Part shown: positions 1 through 7,163 of the stretch, piece by piece
Numbering within the stretch: position 1 is the stretch's first letter
Layout of the letters: the number at the start of each line of letters is the position of its first letter
Assembly: GCA_963792445.1 (NCBI GenBank)
Contig: CAWBWO010000017.1
Span: 434,001-498,000 of the forward strand
Source of the DNA: Rummeliibacillus sp963792445
GTDB lineage: Bacteria; Bacillota; Bacilli; Bacillales_A; Planococcaceae
Length of the DNA stretch: 64,000 nucleotides
Direction of reading: 5' to 3'
Translations under genes and position numbers: made by a program
Notes under the pieces: model-generated
What the model was told of the DNA's origin: nothing
The model's database searches: none
Seen by the model: the letters and a program-made list of their open reading frames with translations, nothing else

Positions 1-177
1 ATATAGTAGCCCATTATCAATATTTAGATAATCGACGTGTTCGATTTTAAACTCACGAAATACGATTTTTTTAAATAACTCTAAATAGTCTATTGTGGTA
101 AGTGGTTTTTCGGCACATTCTATCCACAAATCGAGCAGTTGGGACTTTATATTTTGCAATATTTGTAGATTCCGCAA
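1..177 (-). CDS. N-terminal fragment of a leftward gene cut by the window edge, product uncertain
   Basis: A reading frame of 59 codons runs without a stop from a TTG at 177 to the window edge. The TTG is preceded by a good ribosome binding site (GGAAGGTGAT) about 6 nt away; there is no in-frame ATG nearby. The peptide begins MRNLQILQNIKSQLLDLW and looks like a soluble helical N-terminus with no signal peptide. In B. subtilis the genes next to rpsD on this side are ytsP and ytrP (a GAF/GGDEF protein). A sensor/diguanylate-cyclase-type protein like YtrP would fit the position and the absence of YtsP features, but nothing in these 59 residues proves it. Confidence 0.5.
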   Translation of the reverse strand, partial: MRNLQILQNIKSQLLDLWIECAEKPLTTIDYLELFKKIVFREFKIEHVDYLNIDNGLLY

Positions 178-476
178 CTTTGCATCACCTTCCCCATAAT
201 ACGATATATACATTTAACTATTTTTAGTATACACCAAGTATGACTTTTACACTATTAACAATTTGTTTTTATTGATAAATAAGTTAGGTTTACATTATAA
301 ATTACTATAAAGTTTATTTCTATGTCATTTCTCACAGCTAAGTCAATTTCAAAAGTACTTTTCTGATTAAAAAATACGAATGTTTTATCAATAAGCAATT
401 AAAATAATTTAATTTAATTTTACTTTTAGTACTAAATCTAATCGTTGATATAAAATTACTAAATAAGTAATTTCAC

Positions 477-506
477 TTGACACTCCTAACTCCTAACAGA
501 TAGAAT
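477..506 (+). promoter_or_regulatory. Sigma-A type promoter of rpsD
   Basis: TTGACA at 477-482 and TAGAAT at 501-506 are separated by 18 bp. Transcription would start near 513 and give a leader of about 190 nt before rpsD. No other gene lies between. The stretch 190-476 is A+T-rich and shows nothing else I can name. Confidence 0.65.
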
Positions 507-512
507 GTAGTT

Positions 513-700
513 TGTGTAAAATAAACGCAGCGGTTGTATGGTTTGGTTGCTTCATTTTATTCCTCTACTTTTTGTAGACGGTGTATTGCGTAACTCTTCG
601 GCTGCATGAGCGAAGGTACATGAAAATAAAATGACGATGAAGCTAAATACATCTGGTTTTTATTTTATGCCAAATAAAAAACCAATAGGAGGGACTCTAA
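513..700 (+). promoter_or_regulatory. Structured 5' leader of rpsD, candidate S4 autoregulatory RNA
   Basis: The leader holds a long-range pairing (TTCATTTTAT at 551-560 with ATAAAATGA at 626-634). A second A/T hairpin (GGTTTTTATTT at 655-665 with AAATAAAAAACC at 672-683) ends 3 nt before the Shine-Dalgarno AGGAGGG at 687-693. Ribosomal protein S4 is known to repress its own mRNA through a leader structure in bacilli. That this leader does the same is inferred from its position and folding. Confidence 0.5.
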
Positions 701-1303
701 ATGTCTCGTTATACAGGTCCATCTTGGAAACTATCTCGTCGTTTAGGTATTTCTTTAAGCGGTACTGGTAAAGAAATCGAAAAACGTCCATACGCTCCAG
801 GACAACACGGCCCAACTCAACGTAAAAAATTATCTGAGTACGGCTTACAATTACAAGAAAAACAAAAACTTCGTCATATGTTTGGTATGAACGAACGTCA
901 ATTCCACAACTTATTCGTTAAAGCTGGTAAAATGAATGGTGTTCATGGTGAAAACTTCATGATCCTTCTTGAAACTCGCTTAGATAACCTAGTTTACCGT
1001 CTTGGATTAGCTCGCACTCGTCGTGGTGCTCGCCAATTAGTAAACCATGGTCACGTTATGGTTGATGGCAAACGCGTTGACATTCCTTCATACAGCGTAA
1101 AACCAGGTCAAGTGATTTCTCTTCGTGAAAAATCTCAAAACCTTGATATCGTAAATGAAGCAATCGAAGTTAACAACTTTGTACCAGAATACCTTTCATT
1201 CGATGCAGACAAAAAAGAAGGTACTTTTGTACGTCTTCCAGAACGTAGCGAATTATCTGCAGAAATCAACGAATCATTCATCGTCGAATTCTACTCTCGC
1301 TAA
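701..1303 (+). CDS. rpsD: 30S ribosomal protein S4
   Basis: Primary rRNA-binding protein of the small subunit; it nucleates assembly of the 16S 5' domain and acts in translational accuracy. At 200 aa it matches the Bacillus S4 length. It has the N-terminal S4 domain opening (MSRYTGPSWKLSRRLG) and the S4 RNA-binding motif around residues 92-150 (RLDNLVYRLGLARTRRGARQ, then VNHGHVMVDGKRVDIPSY). A strong AGGAGGG lies 7 nt before the ATG. The gene is monocistronic, with its own promoter, a structured leader and a terminator directly downstream, as in B. subtilis where S4 controls its own synthesis. Codon use looks highly expressed. Confidence 0.98.
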   Translation: MSRYTGPSWKLSRRLGISLSGTGKEIEKRPYAPGQHGPTQRKKLSEYGLQLQEKQKLRHMFGMNERQFHNLFVKAGKMNGVHGENFMILLETRLDNLVYRLGLARTRRGARQLVNHGHVMVDGKRVDIPSYSVKPGQVISLREKSQNLDIVNEAIEVNNFVPEYLSFDADKKEGTFVRLPERSELSAEINESFIVEFYSR

Positions 1304-1331
1304 TACAATTGCATCAATAAGAGCAATAACT

Positions 1332-1377
1332 AAAAAACCTAGAAACCTTTATATATTAAAGGCTCTAGGTTTTTTTA
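1332..1377 (+). terminator. Rho-independent terminator of rpsD
   Basis: CCTAGA (1338-1343) pairs with TCTAGG (1364-1369), with an inner ACCTTTA/TAAAGG stem, followed by a run of eight T interrupted only by one A. Confidence 0.85.
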
Positions 1378-1565
1378 TTTTGCCACTTCTTCGTAAAACA
1401 ATGTATTCTTACCCACATTTTTATCGAATTTCGATCCAAGGTTGTTTGCTTTCATTAACTGAATACTTTTGTTTTGATAAGGGCTTAGGCATAAAACTAG
1501 TACCTCTCCCAAAGGTTACATATGTTATAAGTGACACACACCTTAATACAAAAGGAGGTCAAAAA

Positions 1566-2099
1566 ATGAACAACAGACATTGCCATCACCATTGTGGCGC
1601 AGAAATCATCATGGTATGATGCCATTCTACATCACCAGAAATGTTCCCTGGCCAAGGCTATCCAAATCAAGTTTCACCAGAAGATGTTCCCTGGTCAAGG
1701 CTATCCAAATCAAGTTTCTCCAGAGATGTTCCCTGGTCAAGGCTAATCCAAACCAAGTTTCTCCAGAGATGTTCCCTGGTCAGGTATCCAAATCAAGTTT
1801 CTCCTGCGATGTTCCCTGGTCAATTAGGTCCAATTAATTTTCCACCTCAAGTATCCCCAACACAAATCGCTCCAGAGCGTGTTTCACCAACACGTAATAT
1901 TGTGAGAACTAATGTTCAAAATACCGTTGTAAGACACATTCATCCTACTCATACTACTAATGTTAATAAGCACTTTATTCATAACGAACATTACTTCCCA
2001 CATACAGAGTCAGTGGAAAATGAATGCTTTGAAACAAATACTATTTGTGGTGAAATGCCAAAAGACCACTGCCGTCCTCCGAAACACGATAAATGTTAA
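1566..2099 (+). pseudogene. cotD: Spore coat protein, CotD-like, with several frameshifts
   Basis: CotD is a small His/Cys-rich inner-coat spore protein. A strong AAAGGAGGTC precedes ATG 1566, which opens MNNRHCHHHCG, but the frame stops at TGA 1617. The C-terminal half is in the same frame and intact to 2099; it carries the CotD signature HIHPTHTTNVN followed by HFIHNEHYFPHT and a Cys-rich end. In between, five tandem copies of a unit coding SPEMFPGQGYPNQV are interrupted by an extra G near 1682, an extra A near 1744 and a 2-nt loss near 1780. These three indels cancel to zero net shift. Near 1590-1640 the frame reading NHHGMMPFY looks more natural than frame 0, so one further pair of indels is likely. 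Either the gene is decaying or the sequence has errors across the repeat. Confidence 0.75.
1636..1815 (+). repeat. Tandem ~42-bp coding repeat inside the cotD-like gene
   Basis: The unit begins ATGTTCCCTGGTCAAGGCTA and ends TTTCTCCAGAG. It starts at about 1641, 1684, 1726, 1769 and 1809, with units of 40-43 bp because of single-base indels. In frame it would encode 14-residue Pro/Gly/Gln-rich repeats. Confidence 0.85.
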
Positions 2100-2172
2100 T
2101 CAATAAACTTACTTCATTTTATCGATAGACTAAAGAACGTCATTTCCCCTTTCATATATGAATATACTTCTT

Positions 2173-2201
2173 TGCCAGGCTACTGCCCTGGCATTTTTTT
2201 A
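2173..2201 (+). terminator. Terminator downstream of the cotD-like gene
   Basis: TGCCAGG (2173-2179) pairs with CCTGGCA (2187-2193) and is followed by seven T. The T-tract is on the plus strand only, so it serves the coat gene rather than the converging tauE. Confidence 0.85.
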
Positions 2202-2204
2202 TTT

Positions 2205-2978
2205 CTAATGCATAAATACTCCCCACCAGATTTTCACAGATGTCATGATTAATAGTGTTGCAAATATCCATTGTAGCTTTTGGACGGATAGCTTTTTACT
2301 GATTCGAACGCCAAATGGTGCACCTATTAACCCCGCAATTGCTAAAAAAATAGCTAATTGATAGTCTATGCTATGTGCAAAAACCTTTCCAGAAACAGTA
2401 CCGATTGAAGATAAAAACGTAATCCCGAGTGAAATTGCCATTGCTTCACGAGTCGGAATTTTGATCACCTGAATCATTAATGGCACAAAAAGAAATGCTC
2501 CTCCAGCTCCAATCATTCCTGCAATGAGCCCGACAAAAATACCTAACAATATTGATAAAATCATTTTCTTTCTTTGTGGCATTTTTGCTTGAGTATTTTC
2601 TTTTGAAGGCAAGAACATCAAGATTACAGCAACTAATGCTATTACTCCATAAAGTATATTCAAATCATAATCCGGAACCATTTTCGAAACGATTCCTCCT
2701 ATAAAGCCACTTAAAAGAGCAGGAATACCAATTGTCCAAATTAGACTAACTTGTAATTTTCCACCCTTTCTGTGCGTTAATACACCACTTAACGTTGAGA
2801 AAAACACTTGAAATGATGTTAATCCGGATACTTCTAATGGAGAAAAAGCTTTAAAACCAAGCATGTGAGGGACAAATAAAAGCAGGGGATACATCACAAT
2901 TGCTCCGCCAACACCAACTAATCCTGAAAAGAAAGAACCTATTAGTCCTAAAAGTAATAACAGAGTAATTAAACTCAA
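2205..2978 (-). CDS. TauE/SafE family sulfite/organosulfonate exporter
   Basis: A polytopic membrane protein of 257 aa with about eight hydrophobic segments in two homologous halves. The halves start with the family's G-rich motifs (GLVGVGGAIVMYPLLL near residue 20 and GMIGAGGAFLFVPLMI near residue 158). TauE/SafE proteins export sulfite or sulfonates. The start is TTG 2978, with GGAGTG 9 nt upstream; no ATG fits as well. It lies 168 bp behind a rhodanese and a CstR repressor on the same strand, a grouping also seen in the S. aureus cst sulfide-stress locus. A weak terminator sits in the gap, so tauE may be expressed by read-through or from its own promoter. Confidence 0.85.
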   Translation of the reverse strand: MSLITLLLLLGLIGSFFSGLVGVGGAIVMYPLLLFVPHMLGFKAFSPLEVSGLTSFQVFFSTLSGVLTHRKGGKLQVSLIWTIGIPALLSGFIGGIVSKMVPDYDLNILYGVIALVAVILMFLPSKENTQAKMPQRKKMILSILLGIFVGLIAGMIGAGGAFLFVPLMIQVIKIPTREAMAISLGITFLSSIGTVSGKVFAHSIDYQLAIFLAIAGLIGAPFGVRISKKLSVQKLQWIFATLLIMTSVKIWWGVFMH

Positions 2979-3097
2979 GCAAGATCACTCCTAAACTTCT
3001 TATAACTTGTGCAATTTTTTTATTCTTATCCAAAATATCATATATTAAAATACTAATCGACCTTGGATTTATATATAAAAATTAACAACAACTTAAT

Positions 3098-3131
3098 AAA
3101 AAGAGAGATATGCCTATAATCTGCATACCTC
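3098..3131 (-). terminator. Hairpin terminator between rhodanese and tauE
   Basis: On the minus strand GAGGTATGC (3131-3123) pairs with GCATATCTC (3113-3105), followed by TCTTTTTATT. It would attenuate read-through from cstR-rhodanese into tauE. Confidence 0.6.
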
Positions 3132-3146
3132 CCTAAAAAAGTGAAC

Positions 3147-3443
3147 CTATTCTACTGGACCTTCCCAAGCTAACATTCCGCCTTCCATGTTAGACGCTTT
3201 ATAGCCTTTTTCTTCTAAAAATTCAGTAGCTTGTGCACTTCGACGGCCTGATCGACAAACCATTATATATTCTAGGTTTTTATCTAATTCTTCAACATGA
3301 AATTCGAGCGTACCTAATGGAATTTCTTTAGCAATTGAAATCTTACCTGTAGCTATTTCTTCTGGTTCACGTACATCAATAATATTAATTTCTTGTCCTT
3401 CATCAATCATTTTTAGTACTTCTTCGGGAGTAATTGTTTTCAT
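3147..3443 (-). CDS. Single-domain rhodanese (sulfurtransferase)
   Basis: A 98-aa rhodanese domain with active-site loop CRSGRRS and upstream IIDVREPEE. It would carry persulfide sulfur on the loop cysteine. I chose ATG 3443 (MKTITPEE) because GGAG sits 9 nt before it; the ATG five codons upstream has no ribosome binding site. The gene follows cstR by about 40 bp and the two probably form one transcript. In the S. aureus cst operon, rhodanese-type proteins detoxify persulfides under CstR control, so a role in sulfide/persulfide homeostasis is inferred. Confidence 0.9.
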   Translation of the reverse strand: MKTITPEEVLKMIDEGQEINIIDVREPEEIATGKISIAKEIPLGTLEFHVEELDKNLEYIMVCRSGRRSAQATEFLEEKGYKASNMEGGMLAWEGPVE

Positions 3444-3482
3444 TATTATGATCTCCATTCATTATGATTTATACTTTTAGTT

Positions 3483-3746
3483 TTATCTACTTTTGACAAG
3501 TAAGTCAACAGCTTCTTTGATAAGCGTTTCTTTATCTTTTCCTTGAAGTTGTTGTTCATCAGACATACAGTGCACCAAGTTTGTACTTACAATAAGCCCA
3601 ATGGTACGATCAATAGCCGACCGGGATGCAGATAATTGTGTTATAACATCTTTACAATCTTGTTCTTCATTAATCATTCTTAATACACCTTTTAATTGAC
3701 CCTCAATTCGTTTAAGACGATTGCGTATTTGATCGTTATATTCCAT
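3483..3746 (-). CDS. cstR: CsoR-family persulfide sensor repressor, CstR type
   Basis: An 87-aa all-helical DUF156/CsoR-family repressor. The copper sensor CsoR uses a Cys-His-Cys set. Here the conserved cysteines are exactly C31 (in EQDCKDVITQ) and C60 (in NLVHC), the pair that forms di- and polysulfide crosslinks in S. aureus CstR. The C-terminal EAVDLLVKSR also matches the CstR end. It heads a leftward run with rhodanese and tauE, which it probably autoregulates. AGGAG lies 8 nt before the ATG. H59 next to C60 is a residual CsoR-like feature, so metal sensing is not fully excluded. Confidence 0.88.
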   Translation of the reverse strand: MEYNDQIRNRLKRIEGQLKGVLRMINEEQDCKDVITQLSASRSAIDRTIGLIVSTNLVHCMSDEQQLQGKDKETLIKEAVDLLVKSR

Positions 3747-3766
3747 TTACAGCACTCCTTTTTACA

Positions 3767-3917
3767 TAAAGTGAAACTTCAATCAGTGGGGGTTTTTCGA
3801 CGTACAGGACGTACTAGTGACCAACTCTGCCGAGGACGTGGCGTTTTAGTTGGCCATCCCCACTGATTTTAGTTAAAGCCTTCAGTTGAGTCTAAAAGCC
3901 AGTTAATGCGGGATAAA
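3767..3917 (+). repeat. Intergenic structured repeat, copy 1
   Basis: Starts ATAAAGTGAAACTTCAATCA and ends GTTAATGCGGGATAAA. An outer stem ATCAGTGGGG/CCCCACTGAT encloses hairpin GTAC-AGGAC-GTAC and an altered second hairpin (GCCGAGGACGTGGC). The left end is 20 bp from the cstR start codon. It fills most of the divergent cstR/btuF-like gap. Confidence 0.85.
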
Positions 3918-4101
3918 TTATAACTGGTATGATAATATGCCCCTCTAGGTATCATGTCAAGCAATTAACAAATAGCAGCCATCGAGTTTATACTTCATAG
4001 TATCACATTAGATTTGCTGATTATTATTTTTTCGCACCATTTCGATTATGTTATAATGACGAATAACAATTGGATTCTTCTATGAGAAAGGAGCATGCGT
4101 G

Positions 4102-4926
4102 ATGAAGCTAATTTCGATTTGTCCAAGTAATACAGAAATTTTGGCCTATTTAGATTTAGAAAAAGAACTAATTGCTGTCGATGATTTTTCTGATTGGCCA
4201 TCTAGTATTGCAAACTTGCCAAAATTAGGTCCAGATTTATCTATAAATATGGATTTGCTCGAAAAATTAGAGCCTGATCTAGTATTAGCGTCTTTAAGTG
4301 TACCCGGCATGGAGAAGAATGTGGCTGAATTAGAGCGACGAGGGATTCCCCATATTGTGTTAAATCCGAATAGCTTATCAGAAATTGCAGAGGATTTAAG
4401 AGTCGTTGCTAGGGCATGTCACATACCTATGGTTGGGAACACGAGAGCTGCTCAATTTGAAGAATTTATCCATCAAATGCGAACGATTGCAAAAGAATGT
4501 ACTCAAAATCCTACTTGTTATTGGGAATGGTGGCCTAACCCAATTTTCACACCTGGGCATACGAACTGGCTAACAGAAATAAGTGCAATAGCAGGTGCCA
4601 AAAATCTTTTCCAAGATGTTAAGCTTGCGAGTGTTCAAACAAATTGGGAAGATGTCCGATTACGCAACCCCGATTATATATTTTTAGCATGGGTTGGGGT
4701 GCCATACGAGAGAATCAAACCATCCCTTCTTATGAAAAGACCTGGTTGGCCTGAGCTTCCTGCAATTGTTGAAAGTCGTGTACATGTAATGGAAGAATGG
4801 CTTTATTGTAGACCATCTCCAAGATTATTAGAAGGTGCTTTGAAATTAGCGCTAGCTTTACATCCAAAAGAATATGGTAATTTGGAACTTCCTAGTTGGA
4901 TTTATCAACATACGAGTGAAGGATAA
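4102..4926 (+). CDS. BtuF-like cobalamin/siderophore-type binding protein without signal peptide
   Basis: A 274-aa periplasmic-binding-protein fold of the BtuF/FepB class. It opens MKLISICPSNTEILAYLDL and has the class motif KLGPDLSINMDLLEKLEPDLVL. There is no signal peptide or lipobox, so it is predicted to be cytoplasmic, unlike true ABC transporter receptors. Such soluble BtuF relatives are common in bacilli and their function is unsettled. Start ATG 4102 has AAAGGAG 8 nt upstream; the GTG just before it is too close to the ribosome binding site. TATAAT at 4052-4057 may be its -10 box. No transporter genes adjoin it. Confidence 0.8.
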   Translation: MKLISICPSNTEILAYLDLEKELIAVDDFSDWPSSIANLPKLGPDLSINMDLLEKLEPDLVLASLSVPGMEKNVAELERRGIPHIVLNPNSLSEIAEDLRVVARACHIPMVGNTRAAQFEEFIHQMRTIAKECTQNPTCYWEWWPNPIFTPGHTNWLTEISAIAGAKNLFQDVKLASVQTNWEDVRLRNPDYIFLAWVGVPYERIKPSLLMKRPGWPELPAIVESRVHVMEEWLYCRPSPRLLEGALKLALALHPKEYGNLELPSWIYQHTSEG

Positions 4927-4945
4927 TATAGTCATTTAAAACAGT

Positions 4946-4985
4946 AAAAAACGCCTACCCTGATTGATCAGGATAGGCGTTTTTA
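4946..4985. terminator. Bidirectional terminator between the BtuF-like gene and tyrS
   Basis: ACGCCTA-CCTGAT (from 4951) pairs with ATCAGG-TAGGCGT (to 4980), flanked by A-run and T-run, so it can stop both converging genes. Confidence 0.9.
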
Positions 4986-4989
4986 AATT

Positions 4990-6258
4990 TTAGCTAAATT
5001 TCACCATATGGTATTTTTTCTTACCGCGGCGGATAATGGAGAATGCGTCTTCCATGCGATCTTTTGCATCAATAACATATTCAAGATCTTTTACTTTTTC
5101 GCCATTAATAGAAATCGCACCATTTGTAACATCTTCACGAGCTTGACGTTTAGATGGTGAAATGTTTGCTTCCACCAGTAAGTCAACGATATTTTTATCT
5201 TCTTTTGCTACTTCTACAGAAGGTACACCTGAGAAGGCTACTTTCATTTCCATTACTGATAATGATTTTAAATCTCCAGAGAATAACGCTGCAGTTATGC
5301 GTAATGCTTGGTCTAGACCTTCTTCACCATGGATTAATTTTGTCATTTCAGCTGCTAATGTTTTTTGAGCAGCGCGAAGATGAGGTTCTGTTTCTACTTT
5401 TTCCGCTAAAGCTTCAATTTCTGTACGAGTTAAGAAAGTGAAGATTTTCAAGTATTTCACAACGTCTGCATCCGCTGTGTTTAACCAGAATTGGTAGAAT
5501 TCATATGGTGAAGTTTTTTCAGGGTCTAACCAAACTGCTCCACCAGCTGTTTTACCGAATTTTGTACCATCAGATTTTGTAACTAATGGGATTGTAATAC
5601 CGAATGCTTTTGCCTCTTCATCATGTGTTTTGCGGATGACTTCAAGACCAGTTGTAATATTCCCCCATTGGTCAGATCCCCCAACTTGGATACGTACATC
5701 GTAGTGATCGTATAAGTAGTTGAAATCAATACCTTGGATTAATGTATATGTGAATTCAGTAAAAGATAAACCTGTTTCTAAACGTGATGAGATCGTATCT
5801 TTGTTTAACATGTAGTTAATATTGATAAGTTTACCGTAATCACGTAAAAATTCGATTGCGCTCAGTTTTCCTATCCAATCATAGTTATTAACTAATTGTG
5901 CACCGTTTTGGTCACCAGAGAAATCGAAAATACGTTCAAGTTGTTTTTTGATACCAGCAACATTATGGTCGATTTGTTCTGCAGTTAATAAGTTACGTTC
6001 AGTTGATCGACCAGATGGATCTCCAATCATACCAGTAGCACCACCAACAACAAGTATTGGACGGTGACCTGCTTGTTGGAAACGACGTAATGTCAACATA
6101 GGTACAATGTGACCAATATGCATCGAATCTGCTGTCGGATCAACTCCTACATATAAAGAAACTTTTTCTTCATTCAATAATTTCTCCATACCGTCAGCAT
6201 CAGTTTGTTGATATAACAAACCGCGCCATTGTAAATCTTCTAATAATTCGTTAGCCAT
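4990..6258 (-). CDS. tyrS: Tyrosyl-tRNA synthetase
   Basis: Charges tRNA-Tyr in the cytoplasm. The 422-aa class I synthetase has HIGH at residues 47-50, the TyrRS signature PTADSMHIGH, QVGGSDQWGN, and KFGKT in place of KMSKS. It ends with an S4-like RNA-binding domain (ISPSKRQAREDVTNGAISINGEKV). AGGAGG lies just before the ATG at 6258. It is monocistronic and controlled by the T-box leader upstream. A second tyrosyl-tRNA synthetase (tyrZ) exists in some bacilli, but the T-box and the context beside acsA match tyrS. Confidence 0.98.
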   Translation of the reverse strand: MANELLEDLQWRGLLYQQTDADGMEKLLNEEKVSLYVGVDPTADSMHIGHIVPMLTLRRFQQAGHRPILVVGGATGMIGDPSGRSTERNLLTAEQIDHNVAGIKKQLERIFDFSGDQNGAQLVNNYDWIGKLSAIEFLRDYGKLININYMLNKDTISSRLETGLSFTEFTYTLIQGIDFNYLYDHYDVRIQVGGSDQWGNITTGLEVIRKTHDEEAKAFGITIPLVTKSDGTKFGKTAGGAVWLDPEKTSPYEFYQFWLNTADADVVKYLKIFTFLTRTEIEALAEKVETEPHLRAAQKTLAAEMTKLIHGEEGLDQALRITAALFSGDLKSLSVMEMKVAFSGVPSVEVAKEDKNIVDLLVEANISPSKRQAREDVTNGAISINGEKVKDLEYVIDAKDRMEDAFSIIRRGKKKYHMVKFS

Positions 6259-6300
6259 TTATTTTCCTCCTAAAAAGTTCATACTTATTTTCCTTAGAAA

Positions 6301-6433
6301 AGAGCTCCTTGAGTACTTATTTGGTATCTGGCTTCACGTGCCAGCCCCTCGAGGGTTCACAGGATGTGATCCCGATAGCCGTTGCCACAGGACGTGGCGC
6401 TCTTAGACTATCTTCCTCAAAACGAGCCACTTC
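6301..6433 (-). repeat. Diverged structured repeat inside the tyrS leader
   Basis: Between the T-box terminator and the tyrS start lie hairpins CTGGC/GCCAG, GGGTTCAC-AGGAT-GTGATCCC (6353-6373) and GCCAC-AGGAC-GTGGC (6384-6398). The last is identical to the hairpin in the dispersed repeat at 3767, 27833, 31177 and 63103. The motif reads on the plus strand, antisense to tyrS. Confidence 0.6.
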
Positions 6434-6450
6434 AGCACTAAATAAAAAAA

Positions 6451-6677
6451 GTCCCTGCAATAATTTGCAGGGACGTTAATTACAATTTTAACGCGGTACC
6501 ACCCAGCTTGAAGAATACAAAATTCTTCCGCTTTAATCGCTTTATCGCAGCGGCTACGTTCTAAGCTCCAAATGTGTAATTCGCGTCCATACTATGACTA
6601 GCTTGCACCAACCGCTAGCTCTCTAAACAGGGAATATGTTCACTACTAGGCATTTTTCTTCACTAGAAATCTAATTA
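6451..6677 (-). promoter_or_regulatory. Tyrosine T-box riboswitch controlling tyrS
   Basis: On the minus strand the leader has the Stem I apical motif CGGTTGGTGCAAG. A TAC (Tyr) specifier follows at 6578-6576 on the 3' side of Stem I (GAATTACACA). The canonical T-box GGGTGGTACCGCG is at 6504-6492, and the terminator GTCCCTGCAA/TTGCAGGGAC with T-tract is at 6474-6444. Uncharged tRNA-Tyr would stabilise the antiterminator and allow tyrS transcription. Confidence 0.95.
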
Positions 6678-6683
6678 ATGATT

Positions 6684-6711
6684 ATTGTACTTCATTTTAA
6701 CTAGTTGTCAA
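6684..6711 (-). promoter_or_regulatory. Sigma-A promoter of the tyrS T-box transcript
   Basis: Minus strand TTGACA (6711-6706), 16-bp spacer, TACAAT (6689-6684). The start would fall near 6677, right before Stem I of the T-box. Confidence 0.8.
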
Positions 6712-6720
6712 TAATTATTA

Positions 6721-7163
6721 TTTTGTCTAATCGTCTTATGGTATAATAGACAATATTTTAGAAGGATATTAATATCTGAATTGCATGTTGACAGTAATAG
6801 CGTTTAGCGTTTAATAATACTTGGTAAATTGGAATAAAAACCATAGAATAGAGCAAAATCTAAAGTTAATTCTATAATTTATTATAGAAATTATTTTTAT
6901 TTTGTTACATACTCAAGTTAGTTACTATTTCTTTTACTACAACATGTATTGCCCTTACTTCTAAATATTGTTCAACTCATTTGATCGTGAACTACTAAAA
7001 ACAACAGTAGCAACATAGAAGTAGACCATTGACGGATGCAACAATGGCTATTTTCAGTGAAAACATCTAAAGGAGGTAGGCCAACTGTCAAAAAGCACCA
7101 TCTAACTTTATAATACTTTATAGAGAACAAGATTTTTGACATAGGTCGTGGATTATCGAAAAG
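6721..7163. other. Intergenic region upstream of the PBP gene
   Basis: About 440 bp, A+T-rich, with no convincing gene. A strong AAAGGAGGT at about 7071 is followed only by a tiny frame without ATG/GTG/TTG. A TATAAT at 7109-7114 lies 50 bp before the PBP start but lacks a good -35 box. Confidence 0.5.

Noticed and set aside
1155..1619. 154-codon frame overlapping the end of rpsD and the terminator
   Set aside because: It lies out of frame inside rpsD and crosses the rpsD terminator and the cotD ribosome binding site.
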